Shown here one piece after another: positions 1 through 8,194 of a stretch of DNA of 47,085 nt. The notes under the pieces are model-generated. The model was not told where the DNA came from. It worked only from the letters and a program-made list of their open reading frames with translations, and searched no databases. Source of the DNA: CADEEN01 sp031389585 (GTDB taxonomy: Bacteria; Pseudomonadota; Gammaproteobacteria; Burkholderiales; Burkholderiaceae_C); assembly GCA_031389585.1 (NCBI GenBank), contig JANMSS010000116.1:1-47085 (forward strand). The letters are read 5' to 3'. The position numbers were made by a program, and so were the translations under genes. The stretch's first letter is position 1, and each line of letters begins with the position of its first letter.

Positions 1-1266
1 GGCCAGCGGCGCGGCGCGGTGCAGCGCGATGCGGCCATGGTGCACTTCGGCGGCCAGCGCCTGCAAGGCGCCGACGCGCAGTCGCACGATGCCGAGCTCG
101 CCGATCGCGCTGGCCGGCGCCAGCGCGAGCGCGCGTGCCGACGGGAACAACCGGTTCAGCTCGGGCCACGGCGTCTCGACGCATTCGCCAAAGCGCTCGA
201 CGAGCCGCCGCGTCAGCGTCCGCGCCGCCGCCACCGTGACCTGCTGGCCGAGGATCACGCGCACGGCCGACTCGAAGCCGTCGCTGCCACCGGGCACGCG
301 GATGCCGGGCACCAATGGCAGGGGCAAGGCGGCGAGCACCGGGTCGATCAGGGCCGGGTCGGCATCCAGGTCCAGCGCATGGCGCACCAGCGCATTGATG
401 CGGCCGAGCTGCGGCGCAAGGCTCGGCGACAGCATCACCTCGACCTCGTGGCGCTCGGGCAGGAACTGCAGCGCCAGCCAGCCGGGCGCTGCGCCCTGGC
501 TGGCCGCGAGCGTGCGCCGCCACAGGCCCTGGTCATCTATCGCTTCGACCCCGGCGATGCAGCGCGCGGCCAGAAAGCGCTGCACACCGGCGATGTCGTA
601 CGGCGGCCGGTAGGCCAGCCGCACTTTGAGCGCATCGCAGGCTACGACTTCGGGCAGGCGCAGCAGCGGCGTGCCACCCCGGCGCCGCGCCAGCGCGCGC
701 GGCTGCGCGCGGCGCAGCCCGCTCGGGCTCAGCCGGCAACGCTCGGCGAACACCGCATTGAAGCGGCGCTGGCTCTCGAAGCCGCAGGCCGCGGCCACAT
801 CGGCCACCGACAGCGCGGTGTCGGTCAGCAACTGCTTGGCCAGCAGCAGGCGCTGGTTGGTGAGGTAGTCGATGGGCGTCACGCCATGCCAGGCCGCGAA
901 GATGCGGCGCAGGTGGCGGTCCGTCACGCCGAGCTTGGCTGCGATGGTGGGCAACTGCACCGGCTGGCCGTGGCGCGCCGCGTGCTCCAGCATGCGTGCG
1001 GCGTGTTGCGCCAGCCCCTGCGGTGAATCGACGAGGGACAGGCCCGGCGCCAGCTCGGGCCGGCAGCGCAGGCAGGGCCGAAAGCCGCCCTGCTCGGCGC
1101 TCGCCGCATTGGCAAAGAAGCGGCAGTTCTCGCGCCGCGGCAGGCGCACGCGGCAGACCGGGCGGCAGTAGATGCCGGTCGAGGTGACGCCGACGAACAG
1201 CCGGCCGTCGAAGCGGGCGTCGTGAGTCTGTAGTGCACGGTAGGCGGCGTCATCATCCAGCGGCAT
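1..1266 (-). CDS. Ada-domain / AlkA-type 3-methyladenine DNA glycosylase, 3' end outside window
   Basis: Partial gene: 422 codons are visible from an ATG at 1266 and the frame runs off the left edge. Residues 1-75 are an Ada N-terminal zinc domain with the four expected cysteines (C34 and C38 in GIYCRPVC, C65 and C68 in FRPCLRC). Residues about 85-185 are an AraC-type helix-turn-helix (QLPTIAAKLGVTDRHLRRIF, then a second helix pair). The rest is the AlkA N-terminal domain and the start of the HhH-GPD glycosylase fold (GGSDGFESAVRVILGQQVT). The O6-methylguanine transferase domain of classical Ada is absent, so this is the Ada-HTH-AlkA fusion: a methyl-sensing activator joined to base excision of alkylated purines. 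The catalytic Asp of AlkA lies beyond the edge. It follows the LytTR regulator gene by 64 bp on the same strand, so it could be co-transcribed. The start is chosen because the upstream ATG at 1274 is out of frame. Confidence 0.9.
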   Translation of the reverse strand, partial: MPLDDDAAYRALQTHDARFDGRLFVGVTSTGIYCRPVCRVRLPRRENCRFFANAASAEQGGFRPCLRCRPELAPGLSLVDSPQGLAQHAARMLEHAARHGQPVQLPTIAAKLGVTDRHLRRIFAAWHGVTPIDYLTNQRLLLAKQLLTDTALSVADVAAACGFESQRRFNAVFAERCRLSPSGLRRAQPRALARRRGGTPLLRLPEVVACDALKVRLAYRPPYDIAGVQRFLAARCIAGVEAIDDQGLWRRTLAASQGAAPGWLALQFLPERHEVEVMLSPSLAPQLGRINALVRHALDLDADPALIDPVLAALPLPLVPGIRVPGGSDGFESAVRVILGQQVTVAAARTLTRRLVERFGECVETPWPELNRLFPSARALALAPASAIGELGIVRLRVGALQALAAEVHHGRIALHRAAPLA

Positions 1267-1330
1267 GCCTGCATGATAGGCACGATAGCGGCCATGACTG
1301 GCCGTTTTCGGACCTGTGCCTGCGGCGTGC

Positions 1331-2086
1331 CTACATGGCCTTGAACAGCGACACGTAGGCCCGGCTCACCGGCAGCTCCTGCGCGTGGCCGCGCAGGCGC
1401 AGGAACAACCGGCTGGCCTCGTCGCGCCGCGTCCCGGCCAGGTGCCTGAGGTTGACGATCGTCGACCGGTGCACCTGCGCGAACTGCGCCGGGTCGAGCT
1501 GCGCCACCAGTTCGTGGATCGGCGTGCGGATCAGGTGTTCGGCGGCGGCGGTCTGAACGCAGGTGTATTTCTCGTCGGCATGGAAGAACAGCACATCGTC
1601 GACATCGATCTGGTGCGTCAGCTCGCCGCTGCTGGCGCGGATCCAGCGCAGGCGCTCGGTGGCTGCGCCGGTGGGCAGCAGACGTCCGATCGCCGCGGCC
1701 AGGCGCGCATCGTCGCCGGCGGGCGGCTCGACGATGGCACGCTGCAGGCGCTCGACGGTTTTCTGCAGCCGCTCGGTGTTGACCGGCTTTAAGACATAGT
1801 CGAGCGCCTCCTGCTCGAAGGCCTGGACGGCGTACTCGTCGTAGGCGGTCACGAACACCACCTGCGTGGCGCCCTCGATGCCTTGAGCCACTTCGAGCCC
1901 GCTCAGCCCGGGCATCTGAGTGTCGAGGAACGCCAGATCGGGCTGGAGCGCCGCGATCTGCTCGGCGGCTTCGATGCCGTTGCGTGCGATCGGTGTGAAT
2001 GCCAGCGCCGGCCACAGGGCGCGCAGTTGGGTCTGCAGATGGCGTGCCAGGTGCGGCTCGTCGTCGGCGATCAGGGCCAGGGTCAT
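1331..2086 (-). CDS. LytTR-family response regulator (AlgR/LytR type)
   Basis: 251 residues. The N-terminal receiver domain (about 1-120) has the acidic pair in IADDEPH, the phospho-acceptor D55 in AFLDTQMPGLSG, a conserved Thr in FVTAYDEYA and the Lys in YVLKPV. A LytTR DNA-binding domain follows (about 145-251) with the typical HADEKYTCVQT and FAQVHRSTIVNLRHL stretches. It overlaps the upstream histidine kinase by 4 nt (ATGA), so the two are translationally coupled and form a cognate pair. LytTR regulators bind direct repeats upstream of targets; the target is not evident here. The family commonly controls surface, competence or virulence-related functions, but the signal of this pair cannot be read from sequence. 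Confidence 0.93.
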   Translation of the reverse strand: MTLALIADDEPHLARHLQTQLRALWPALAFTPIARNGIEAAEQIAALQPDLAFLDTQMPGLSGLEVAQGIEGATQVVFVTAYDEYAVQAFEQEALDYVLKPVNTERLQKTVERLQRAIVEPPAGDDARLAAAIGRLLPTGAATERLRWIRASSGELTHQIDVDDVLFFHADEKYTCVQTAAAEHLIRTPIHELVAQLDPAQFAQVHRSTIVNLRHLAGTRRDEASRLFLRLRGHAQELPVSRAYVSLFKAM

Positions 2087-3213
2087 GTCGGGGTCCGGGC
2101 GAAGGGGATGCGCAGCGTGGCGAGTGTGCCGGGTTGCGTACCGACGACGACCAGCGATCCGGCGCCGCCGAACTGCTCGCGCAGTCGCTGGCGGATGTTC
2201 TCCAGCGCCACGCCGTTGTGGCTGCCGCAGCGCGCGGGCGCCTCAGGCCCCAGGCCGTCGTCGGCCACCGTCAGGACCAGGCTGTCGCCGTCTAGGTGCG
2301 CCTTGACGCAGACCTCACCGCCCTCGACCTTGGGCTCCAGGCCATGCTGGATCGCGTTCTCGATCAGCGGTTGCAGCAACAGCGGCGGCAGCGCGGCCCG
2401 CCGCGTCTCGGCGTCGACCTCGATGCGAAAGCGCAGGCGCTCGTCCATGCGCAGTTGCAGCAGGCGCAGGTAGGCCGCCGCCAGCTCCAGCTCGCGGCCC
2501 AGCGTGCTGTCGCCCTTGCGCAGGCTGCCCAGCGACGAGCGCAGGTAGTCTGTGAAGGACTCAAGCATCAGCTTGGCACGCGCGCTGTCGCTGTCGATCA
2601 GGGTCAGCACATTGGCCAGCGTGTTGAACAGGAAGTGCGGCTCCATCTGCCCCTGCAGCAGGCGCAGTTGGGCCTCGCTGGCGCGCTTCTCGGCTTCGAG
2701 CTGACGCGCCTTGGCGTTGAAGAAGAGGAACAAGACAAAGCTGATGCACAGCGCCAACACCGCGCTGCCAACCAGCTCGCGCGGATGACTGATGCGTACC
2801 CAGCCGACGGCGTCCTGGCCGACCAGCCATGCGCCCAGGGGCCAGCCGATCACCAGGCCGGTCAGGGGCAACGCATTAAAGAACAGGCCCTTGCCGCCAT
2901 GGCTGAAACGCCGAATCCTGGCGGTGCCGACGAGCGGAATGACGACCATGAACAGCAGCTGAATGGTGACAGCGATCGTCAGGGAGACGACGAAGTTGAT
3001 GCTGTACCAGTGCTTCCAGGCTGCGAGGTTGGCCCAGTTGGTGCCACCGCGGCTGGCATGGAAACCGAACCCGACGATCGTGAACGCGAGCGCGATGCAG
3101 GCCGCGAACAGCAGGGTCCACAGCCACTGCAGCCATACGGGCCCGACGCGTTCCAGCGGCTCGCCGAGCCAGTTTTTCCAAGAGCGGGACAGGAGTTCGC
3201 GGTCGATCTTCAT
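2083..3213 (-). CDS. LytS/YehU-like sensor histidine kinase
   Basis: 376 residues from the ATG at 3213. Four predicted membrane helices (about 27-50, 71-95, 109-131, 148-166) make up the sensor part and are joined by a short coiled coil (AKARQLEAEKRASEAQLRLL) to the His_kinase domain. The phosphorylated His is H193 in QMEPHFLFNTLAN, followed by an N box (LLLQPLIENAIQHGLEPK) and a G box (VADDGLGPEA). This is the short LytS-type kinase without PAS or GAF domain. The frame also contains an ATG eight codons upstream, but the internal start is preferred: a TACACT box at 3221-3226 lies 7 nt before it and no ribosome binding site is seen for either start. It ends in a 4-nt overlap with the LytTR regulator gene. 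Confidence 0.92.
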   Translation of the reverse strand: MKIDRELLSRSWKNWLGEPLERVGPVWLQWLWTLLFAACIALAFTIVGFGFHASRGGTNWANLAAWKHWYSINFVVSLTIAVTIQLLFMVVIPLVGTARIRRFSHGGKGLFFNALPLTGLVIGWPLGAWLVGQDAVGWVRISHPRELVGSAVLALCISFVLFLFFNAKARQLEAEKRASEAQLRLLQGQMEPHFLFNTLANVLTLIDSDSARAKLMLESFTDYLRSSLGSLRKGDSTLGRELELAAAYLRLLQLRMDERLRFRIEVDAETRRAALPPLLLQPLIENAIQHGLEPKVEGGEVCVKAHLDGDSLVLTVADDGLGPEAPARCGSHNGVALENIRQRLREQFGGAGSLVVVGTQPGTLATLRIPFARTPT

Positions 3214-3220
3214 GCGGCGC

Positions 3221-3226
3221 AGTGTA
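3221..3226 (-). promoter_or_regulatory. Candidate -10 box of the LytS-like kinase gene
   Basis: TACACT on the minus strand, separated by seven bases from the ATG at 3213. If used, transcription would start at or next to the A of the start codon, giving a leaderless mRNA. No convincing -35 hexamer was seen. Confidence 0.35.
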
Positions 3227-3415
3227 GGCAGGCGCATGGGCGCGCGGCATCACGGCGGCGACGGATCGACAGCCGGGGCGATGGATCGACAGCACGCTCG
3301 GCAACGCACGCCGACACAGAGCGCAGAGTTTCATGCAATGGCTAGCCGAACTAGGGGTCGCGCTGGCGACAGCGAAGATTTGCGAGTACGCTTGCCTGCG
3401 TCAGGAGCTTTGAGA

Positions 3416-4195
3416 ATGCGTCAGTCGTTGCGGTCGTGGATTTGCGTTGCCTTGGGCTTGTTGCTCATTGCGGCATGTGGGGGTTCGGGCGGTGATCCCG
3501 TTTCGGGTGGACCGGGGCCTGGACCGGGACCGGGGCCGGGGCCGGGTCCGGGTACTTCTGTTTCATTCACCAATCTAACGAATGTGAGAGGTGCTGAGAA
3601 TCAGGGCAGCCGTACCACAGCAACTGTTGCACTGGCGGCCAACAGGCTAGCCCTGCTGAGCGTCGTCAATGTGGCGACTACCCCAGTGATTCCGACCGTG
3701 GCTGGGTGGGACCAAGTGAGAACCTACGTGCACGGTGACATTCAACGCCATACCGTGTTCAGGCGCATGTCGGGTGCGCCCAGTGTCAGTACGCACACCA
3801 TCAATGTAGGCCCTCAATCTCAGTTTTACCTGCTGTGGTCCATAGACGAGTCCGATGACAACGTCGATACCAGCGGAGTCAACGGCTCCGGCGCGATCGT
3901 CCAGTCTGAGGCTGCCGGCAGGATCACTGAAACATCCACGCTGTTGAATATTGCGCTGGCACCTTTCGCGCTTCCCAACAACACGTCATTTGGTTCTTTC
4001 GCCATCGGCTATGAGGCAAATCAGATGACAGTTGGCTCTGGGTTTACGAGATTAGCCTCCCCTGGCATGGGCAGATTTTCTGACAGGGCGATGTTTCTTC
4101 AATACAAGCCGGCTAGTGACACCAGCGTTGACATGAACACATTTTCAATCGTCGACATTTGGACCGGTATTGCCCTGGAGATCAAGGCCAGGTAG
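3416..4195 (+). CDS. Putative lipoprotein with Gly-Pro linker and beta-rich domain
   Basis: 259 residues; function not recognised. The start at 3416 has a good ribosome binding site (AGGAG at 3402-3406). Residues 1-20 are a lipoprotein signal peptide (basic MRQSLR, hydrophobic core, lipobox IAAC with Cys21). A short GGSGGD spacer leads to a Gly-Pro repeat (about residues 32-46), which looks like an extended linker lifting the domain off the membrane. The remaining 210 residues are Thr/Ser/Asn/Val-rich, without Cys, in alternating patterns typical of a secreted beta-sandwich. Base composition is clearly less GC-rich than the neighbours, with codons such as AAT, ACA and TTT, suggesting transfer from elsewhere. 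The following ORF (4387-5028) has a similar kind of domain. It stands alone on its strand, downstream of divergent lytS. Confidence 0.7.
   Translation: MRQSLRSWICVALGLLLIAACGGSGGDPVSGGPGPGPGPGPGPGPGTSVSFTNLTNVRGAENQGSRTTATVALAANRLALLSVVNVATTPVIPTVAGWDQVRTYVHGDIQRHTVFRRMSGAPSVSTHTINVGPQSQFYLLWSIDESDDNVDTSGVNGSGAIVQSEAAGRITETSTLLNIALAPFALPNNTSFGSFAIGYEANQMTVGSGFTRLASPGMGRFSDRAMFLQYKPASDTSVDMNTFSIVDIWTGIALEIKAR
3509..3553 (+). repeat. In-frame Gly-Pro coding repeat
   Basis: Seven alternating Gly-Pro codon pairs (GGN CCN), coding for a rigid linker just after the lipidated Cys of the preceding lipoprotein. At DNA level it is an imperfect hexamer repeat of the form GGRCCG, a candidate for length change by slippage. 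Confidence 0.85.
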
Positions 4196-4236
4196 TTGTA
4201 TTTGACCCATCAGATCAGATTCGCCGATCAGGAGTT

Positions 4237-4268
4237 TGAATTTCCTATCCTCTGAATTTCCTATCCTC
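4237..4268 (+). repeat. Exact 16-bp tandem duplication
   Basis: The unit TGAATTTCCTATCCTC occurs twice head to tail (4237-4252 and 4253-4268) without mismatch, in the AT-richer gap between the lipoprotein gene and its possible truncated relative. Confidence 0.9.
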
Positions 4269-4386
4269 AGCGGCGATAAAACCTGGAGCCTGGTCGCTTT
4301 CCTGAAAGTGCTTCCGACCATGTCGGACACTGCCGCTGCAAGCCGCTCCGGAGACCAAGAAGACTACATCGCTTACGCTCATTAAC

Positions 4387-5028
4387 GTGCAAACGGCAGC
4401 CGACCCGCACTGGGGCGTGCGCGTGTTGAGTCTGCCGCACCAGGTTGCCGCCAGCGGTTTCCTGGTCGTGAGCGCTAGCTGGTTCGAGGGCACGCCTGCC
4501 AACAACCCCACGTTCAACGGCACCAACTTGATCTTGATGGCGCACGCGCAGACGACGATCGCGCGCCTGCGCATCGTGCATGGCGCCATGTACTACCTGC
4601 CGGTGACTGCGGGCCAATCGGGCGACATTCAAATCACCTATCCCGCCAATGCAAACCGGGCGTCGCTGTCGGCAGTGACCGTTGCCGGCGCCACTTCGAT
4701 GGTTGGCGTTCAAACTGCGCTCGCCAATGTGAGTCCATCACCACTGACCGTCGACATGCGTGTGGCGGTGAGCGCGCCGGCGATGGTGATCACGCTGCTG
4801 TCGTCGAGCGCGCAGATCGATTCGGTGGTGACCGGCACAGGGCATATCGAGGACTCGAATCCCACGCTGCCGCTTCTGTCGTTCCATGACGGTCGCACCT
4901 ACACCGGACACGCGGCTGTGGGAACCGGCACTCACACCGTCGGGTACGCACAGGATCCTGCCCACAGCCCGCCGCCGTCGCCGCAACTGATCTACGACGC
5001 GGTGATGTTGGCGGGCATTTTCCGTTAG
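4387..5028 (+). pseudogene. Probable 5'-truncated secreted beta-domain protein
   Basis: An open frame of 213 codons from a GTG at 4387; the frame is open back to a TGA at 4303. The product is Ala/Thr/Ser/Val-rich with predicted beta strands, of the same style as the lipoprotein just upstream (for example SGFLVVSASWFEG against ANRLALLSVVN), and ends in LIYDAVMLAGIFR. It has no signal peptide, and no ribosome binding site precedes the GTG, whereas a domain like this would be expected to be exported. I therefore read it as a relative that has lost its 5' end, perhaps in an event linked to the tandem duplication at 4237-4268. A functional cytoplasmic protein is possible but less likely. Function unknown. 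Confidence 0.5.
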
Positions 5029-5368
5029 CTGTCCACTGCGCCGCCGACGATTCCCGCGCATCGCTTTTCTGCGTCGGGCACGCAGGGCGGAGGTCGCGTT
5101 GCGCGAGCCCAGACTTTAGACAGTCGCCTGCGCACACCGCCGCTGCCAGCCGGCAGTCGAGTCTGGACGATCAACGTGCAGGCCGCGACGGGAGACATCG
5201 GTGGCCAGCCAATCGGTTCCTGCGGGCGTCAGCATCGAATGCACCTGCAGTGAACATCGCGCCCCGTGCGGATCACGGCCCCTGGTGCGCTCGATCATGG
5301 GGCTCGCGCGCGAGTCCGCGTGGACGCGACACCTGCCTACAATCCCGCCAACAGCAAGGGAGCCGAGG
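5029..5368 (+). other. Intergenic stretch with possible gene remnant and a -10 box
   Basis: After the TAG at 5026-5028 the same frame stays open to a TGA at 5251-5253. Within it, RVWTINVQAATGD (about 5155-5195) recalls TLINVQTAAD just before 4400 in the truncated upstream gene, so a further decayed fragment of that family is possible, though open frames arise easily at this GC. Near the right end TACAAT (5338-5343) is a candidate -10 for the phosphomannomutase gene. Nothing else was recognised. Confidence 0.35.
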
Positions 5369-6772
5369 ATGAAAGTTGCCGCGTCGATCTTCAAGGCCTA
5401 TGACATCCGCGGGGTCGTTGGTCAGACCATCGACGCGACCTTTGCCGAGCACCTGGGCCGCGCCTTCGGCAGCGAGGCGATTGCCGCGGGCGAGAAAGCG
5501 GTGGCGGTGGGCCGGGATGGCCGCTTGTCGGGCCCGGGCCTGGTCGCGGCCTTGGCACGCGGGCTGGCCTCGACCGGCCTGGATGTGGTCAACCTCGGCG
5601 CGGTGACCACACCAATGCTGTATTACGTCGCCGCCACCCGCGGCGCGCACGGCTGCCGCTCGGGCATCATGGTCACCGGCAGCCACAACCCGAAGGACTA
5701 CAACGGTTTCAAGATGGTGCTGGCCGGTCGTGCGATCTACGGCGAGGACATCCAGGGCCTGCGCCAACGCATCGAGACCGAGCGCTACTCCAAAGGCCGC
5801 GGCCGCACGGCCCGAATGAACATCCTGGCCGAGTACCGGCACCGCATCACCAGCGATGCGAAGCTCTCACGCCGGATGAAGATCGTGGTCGATTCTGGCA
5901 ACGGCATTCCGGGCGCATCGGCGCCGGGGATTCTGCGTGCGCTGGGCTGCCACGTGCGCGAGATGTACTCCGAGGTCGACGGCGACTTCCCCAACCACCA
6001 TCCCGATCCGAGCAAGCCGGAGAACCTGGCCGAGCTGATCGCGATGGTCAAGTCGACCGACGCCGAAATCGGCCTGGCCTTCGACGGCGACGGCGATCGG
6101 CTGGGCGTGGTCACCAACGACGGCCAGATCATCTACCCTGACCGGCAGTTGATGTTATTGGCCACCGATGTGCTCTCACGCCACAAGGGCGCCACCGTGA
6201 TCTTCGATGTCAAGAGCTCGCAGCGGCTGGCCACCGTGATCCGCGCCGCCGGCGGTGTGCCGATGATCTACAAGACCGGTCACTCGCTGATCAAGGCCAA
6301 GATGGCCGAGATCGGCGCCCCGATCGCCGGCGAGATGAGCGGCCACATCTTCTTCGGCGAGCGCTGGTACGGTTTTGACGATGCGACCTATACCGCCGCA
6401 CGGCTGCTCGAAATCCTGTCGCGCAGCGCCGACCCGAGCGCGGTGCTCAACGCGCTGCCGACCAGCTTCAACACGCCCGAGCTCAACGTGCCTTGCGCCG
6501 AGGGCGAGCACCATCGCATGGTTGCCGAAGTGCTTGCGCGCGTGGCCGACGGGCGTTTGACGTTCCCCGGTGCCGAGGTCAACACCATCGACGGCCTGCG
6601 CGTGGACTGGCCCGACGGATTCGGTCTGATCCGCGGCTCGAACACGACACCGGTGATGGTGCTGCGCTTCGAGGGCCATACCGAAGCGGCGTTGCACCGC
6701 ATCGAGGGCGTCATGATGGCCGCGCTGAAGAGCGTTAAGCCCGACGCAAAGATCGCCGCCGCATCTCACTGA
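5369..6772 (+). CDS. Phosphomannomutase/phosphoglucomutase
   Basis: 467 residues; alpha-D-phosphohexomutase family, AlgC/ManB-like, converting mannose-6-P or glucose-6-P to the 1-phosphate for nucleotide-sugar synthesis (LPS core, exopolysaccharide). The ATG at 5369 is preferred over upstream in-frame starts because AAGGGAG (5356-5362) sits six bases before it and the protein then begins with the family-typical KVAASIFKAYDIRG. Visible motifs: the active-site serine loop GIMVTGSHNPKDYNG, the metal loop AFDGDGDRLG, the sugar-specificity loop GEMSGHIFF, and the phosphate-binding loop near the C terminus (RGSNTTPVMVLRFEG). Length matches the family. The gene lies 111 bp before waaA on the same strand, which fits a shared role in cell-envelope carbohydrate. 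Which hexose is preferred cannot be told from sequence. Confidence 0.93.
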   Translation: MKVAASIFKAYDIRGVVGQTIDATFAEHLGRAFGSEAIAAGEKAVAVGRDGRLSGPGLVAALARGLASTGLDVVNLGAVTTPMLYYVAATRGAHGCRSGIMVTGSHNPKDYNGFKMVLAGRAIYGEDIQGLRQRIETERYSKGRGRTARMNILAEYRHRITSDAKLSRRMKIVVDSGNGIPGASAPGILRALGCHVREMYSEVDGDFPNHHPDPSKPENLAELIAMVKSTDAEIGLAFDGDGDRLGVVTNDGQIIYPDRQLMLLATDVLSRHKGATVIFDVKSSQRLATVIRAAGGVPMIYKTGHSLIKAKMAEIGAPIAGEMSGHIFFGERWYGFDDATYTAARLLEILSRSADPSAVLNALPTSFNTPELNVPCAEGEHHRMVAEVLARVADGRLTFPGAEVNTIDGLRVDWPDGFGLIRGSNTTPVMVLRFEGHTEAALHRIEGVMMAALKSVKPDAKIAAASH

Positions 6773-6883
6773 CATGACGCCCCCTGGCCCGCGTTGCTCG
6801 CACCCGCATGGGCCTGCACCCGTGTGGCCATGGGGAGTGCTGGCTGCTCGGGCGCGCCCCTGCGTCGTCCTGAGATTGCGCGC

Positions 6884-8176
6884 ATGACGGCGCTGCTGGC
6901 CCGCTGGCTGTATTCGCTCACGCTCTGGTTGCTGACGCCGCTGTACCTGGCGCGGCTGTGGTGGCGTGGCGCAGCCGAGCCCGCCTATCGCAAACGCATG
7001 CGCGAACGGCTGGGTCGCTACAAGCTGCCGCCGCGGCGCGGCCAGGGTGGTGTGGTTTGGTTGCATGCGGTCTCGCTCGGCGAAACCCTTGCGGCGGCAC
7101 CGCTGGTGCAGGCCCTGCGGGTTGAACTGCCGCAGATGCGCTTGCTGCTGACTTGCAGCACGGCCACCGGTGTTGCTGCTGGTCACGACCTGTTGCAAGC
7201 CGACGATGACCAGACCTGGTTTCCCTACGACACGCCTGGTGCGGTGCGGCGCTTTCTCAAGCGCTATCGCCCGGCGGTCGGCGTGATCATGGAAACTGAA
7301 GTGTGGCCGAACTTGATGCATGCCGCGCACGCAGCGCAGGTGCCAATGGTGCTGGCCAATGCGCGGCTGTCGGCCAAGAGCCAGCGCAAGGGGCGTCGCT
7401 TTGATGTGCTGCTGCGCCCGGCGCTGGCCGCCTTCAACCGCGTGCTGGCGCAGACGGCGCGCGACGCCCAGCGCCTGCGCGAGTCGGGCGCCAAGCCGGT
7501 CGAGGTCTGTGGCAACACCAAGTTCGACATCACGCCGCCGGCCAAGCTGCTGGCGCGCGGCCATGTCTGGCGCCAGGAGCTGTCGCGGCCGGTGGTGCTG
7601 ATGGCCGTCAGCCGTGAGGGCGAAGAGCAGCCCCTGCTCGATGCCTGGCGCGCGCTGCCCGAGCCTCGGCCGCTGCTGGTGATCGTGCCGCGCCATCCGC
7701 AGCGCTTTGACGAAGTCGCCGCGATGATCGAAGGCAACGGCTTCTCGTTGCAACGCCGCAGCCGCTGGACCGACACGCCGCCGGCGGCGGCGGCGGCGGC
7801 CGATGTCTGGCTCGGCGACTCGATGAATGAAATGCCGCTGTATTACGCCTGTGCCGATGTGGCCCTGCTCGGCGGCAGCTTCGCGCCGCTGGGCGGTCAG
7901 AACCTGATCGAGGCGGCGGCCTGCGGCTGCCCGCTGGTGCTGGGCCCGCACACCTTCAACTTCGAAGATGCCGCCCAACTGGCGATCGAGGCCGGTGCTG
8001 CCGTGCGCATGAATGATCTGCACGGCGCGGTGCGTCGTGCCGCGGCCCTGGCCAGCGACCCGCGCCGCAACCAATGGGTCGAGGCTGGGCTGGCCTTTGC
8101 CGGGGGCCACCGCGGCGCCACCGAGCGCATGGCGCAGCGCATCGCCATGCTGTTGACGGGGTTGAACACCGCCTGA
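6884..8176 (+). CDS. waaA: 3-deoxy-D-manno-octulosonic acid (Kdo) transferase
   Basis: 430 residues; transfers Kdo from CMP-Kdo to lipid A precursor at the inner face of the cytoplasmic membrane. The N terminus has the single membrane anchor (LLARWLYSLTLWLLTPLYL), then the Glycos_transf_N domain with RKRMRERLGRY, HAVSLGETLAAAPLV and METEVWPNLM. The C-terminal GT-B half carries VPRHPQRFDEV, LGDSMNEMPLYYACADVALLGGS and GGQNLIEAAACGCPLVLGP, the CMP-Kdo binding region of the family. The start at 6884 places the membrane anchor at the N terminus; the in-frame extension upstream looks non-coding. It follows phosphomannomutase and precedes the decayed aldolase gene, which is on the other strand. Confidence 0.95.
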   Translation: MTALLARWLYSLTLWLLTPLYLARLWWRGAAEPAYRKRMRERLGRYKLPPRRGQGGVVWLHAVSLGETLAAAPLVQALRVELPQMRLLLTCSTATGVAAGHDLLQADDDQTWFPYDTPGAVRRFLKRYRPAVGVIMETEVWPNLMHAAHAAQVPMVLANARLSAKSQRKGRRFDVLLRPALAAFNRVLAQTARDAQRLRESGAKPVEVCGNTKFDITPPAKLLARGHVWRQELSRPVVLMAVSREGEEQPLLDAWRALPEPRPLLVIVPRHPQRFDEVAAMIEGNGFSLQRRSRWTDTPPAAAAAADVWLGDSMNEMPLYYACADVALLGGSFAPLGGQNLIEAAACGCPLVLGPHTFNFEDAAQLAIEAGAAVRMNDLHGAVRRAAALASDPRRNQWVEAGLAFAGGHRGATERMAQRIAMLLTGLNTA

Positions 8177-8194
8177 GCGGGCGGCCCAAGAGGC

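Noticed and set aside
924..2015. 363-codon minus-strand frame across the regulator and the Ada/AlkA start
   Set aside because: It crosses two well-supported genes in a different frame and is Arg/Ala-rich.
5029..5253. Read-through of the TAG at 5026-5028 as a longer protein or new gene
   Set aside because: Open frames of this size are frequent by chance at this GC content; one short motif resemblance is not enough.
6176..8110. 644-codon open frame on the minus strand opposite phosphomannomutase and waaA
   Set aside because: Antisense shadow of high-GC coding DNA. The plus-strand proteins carry all family motifs; the antisense product is low-complexity His/Arg/Gln-rich.
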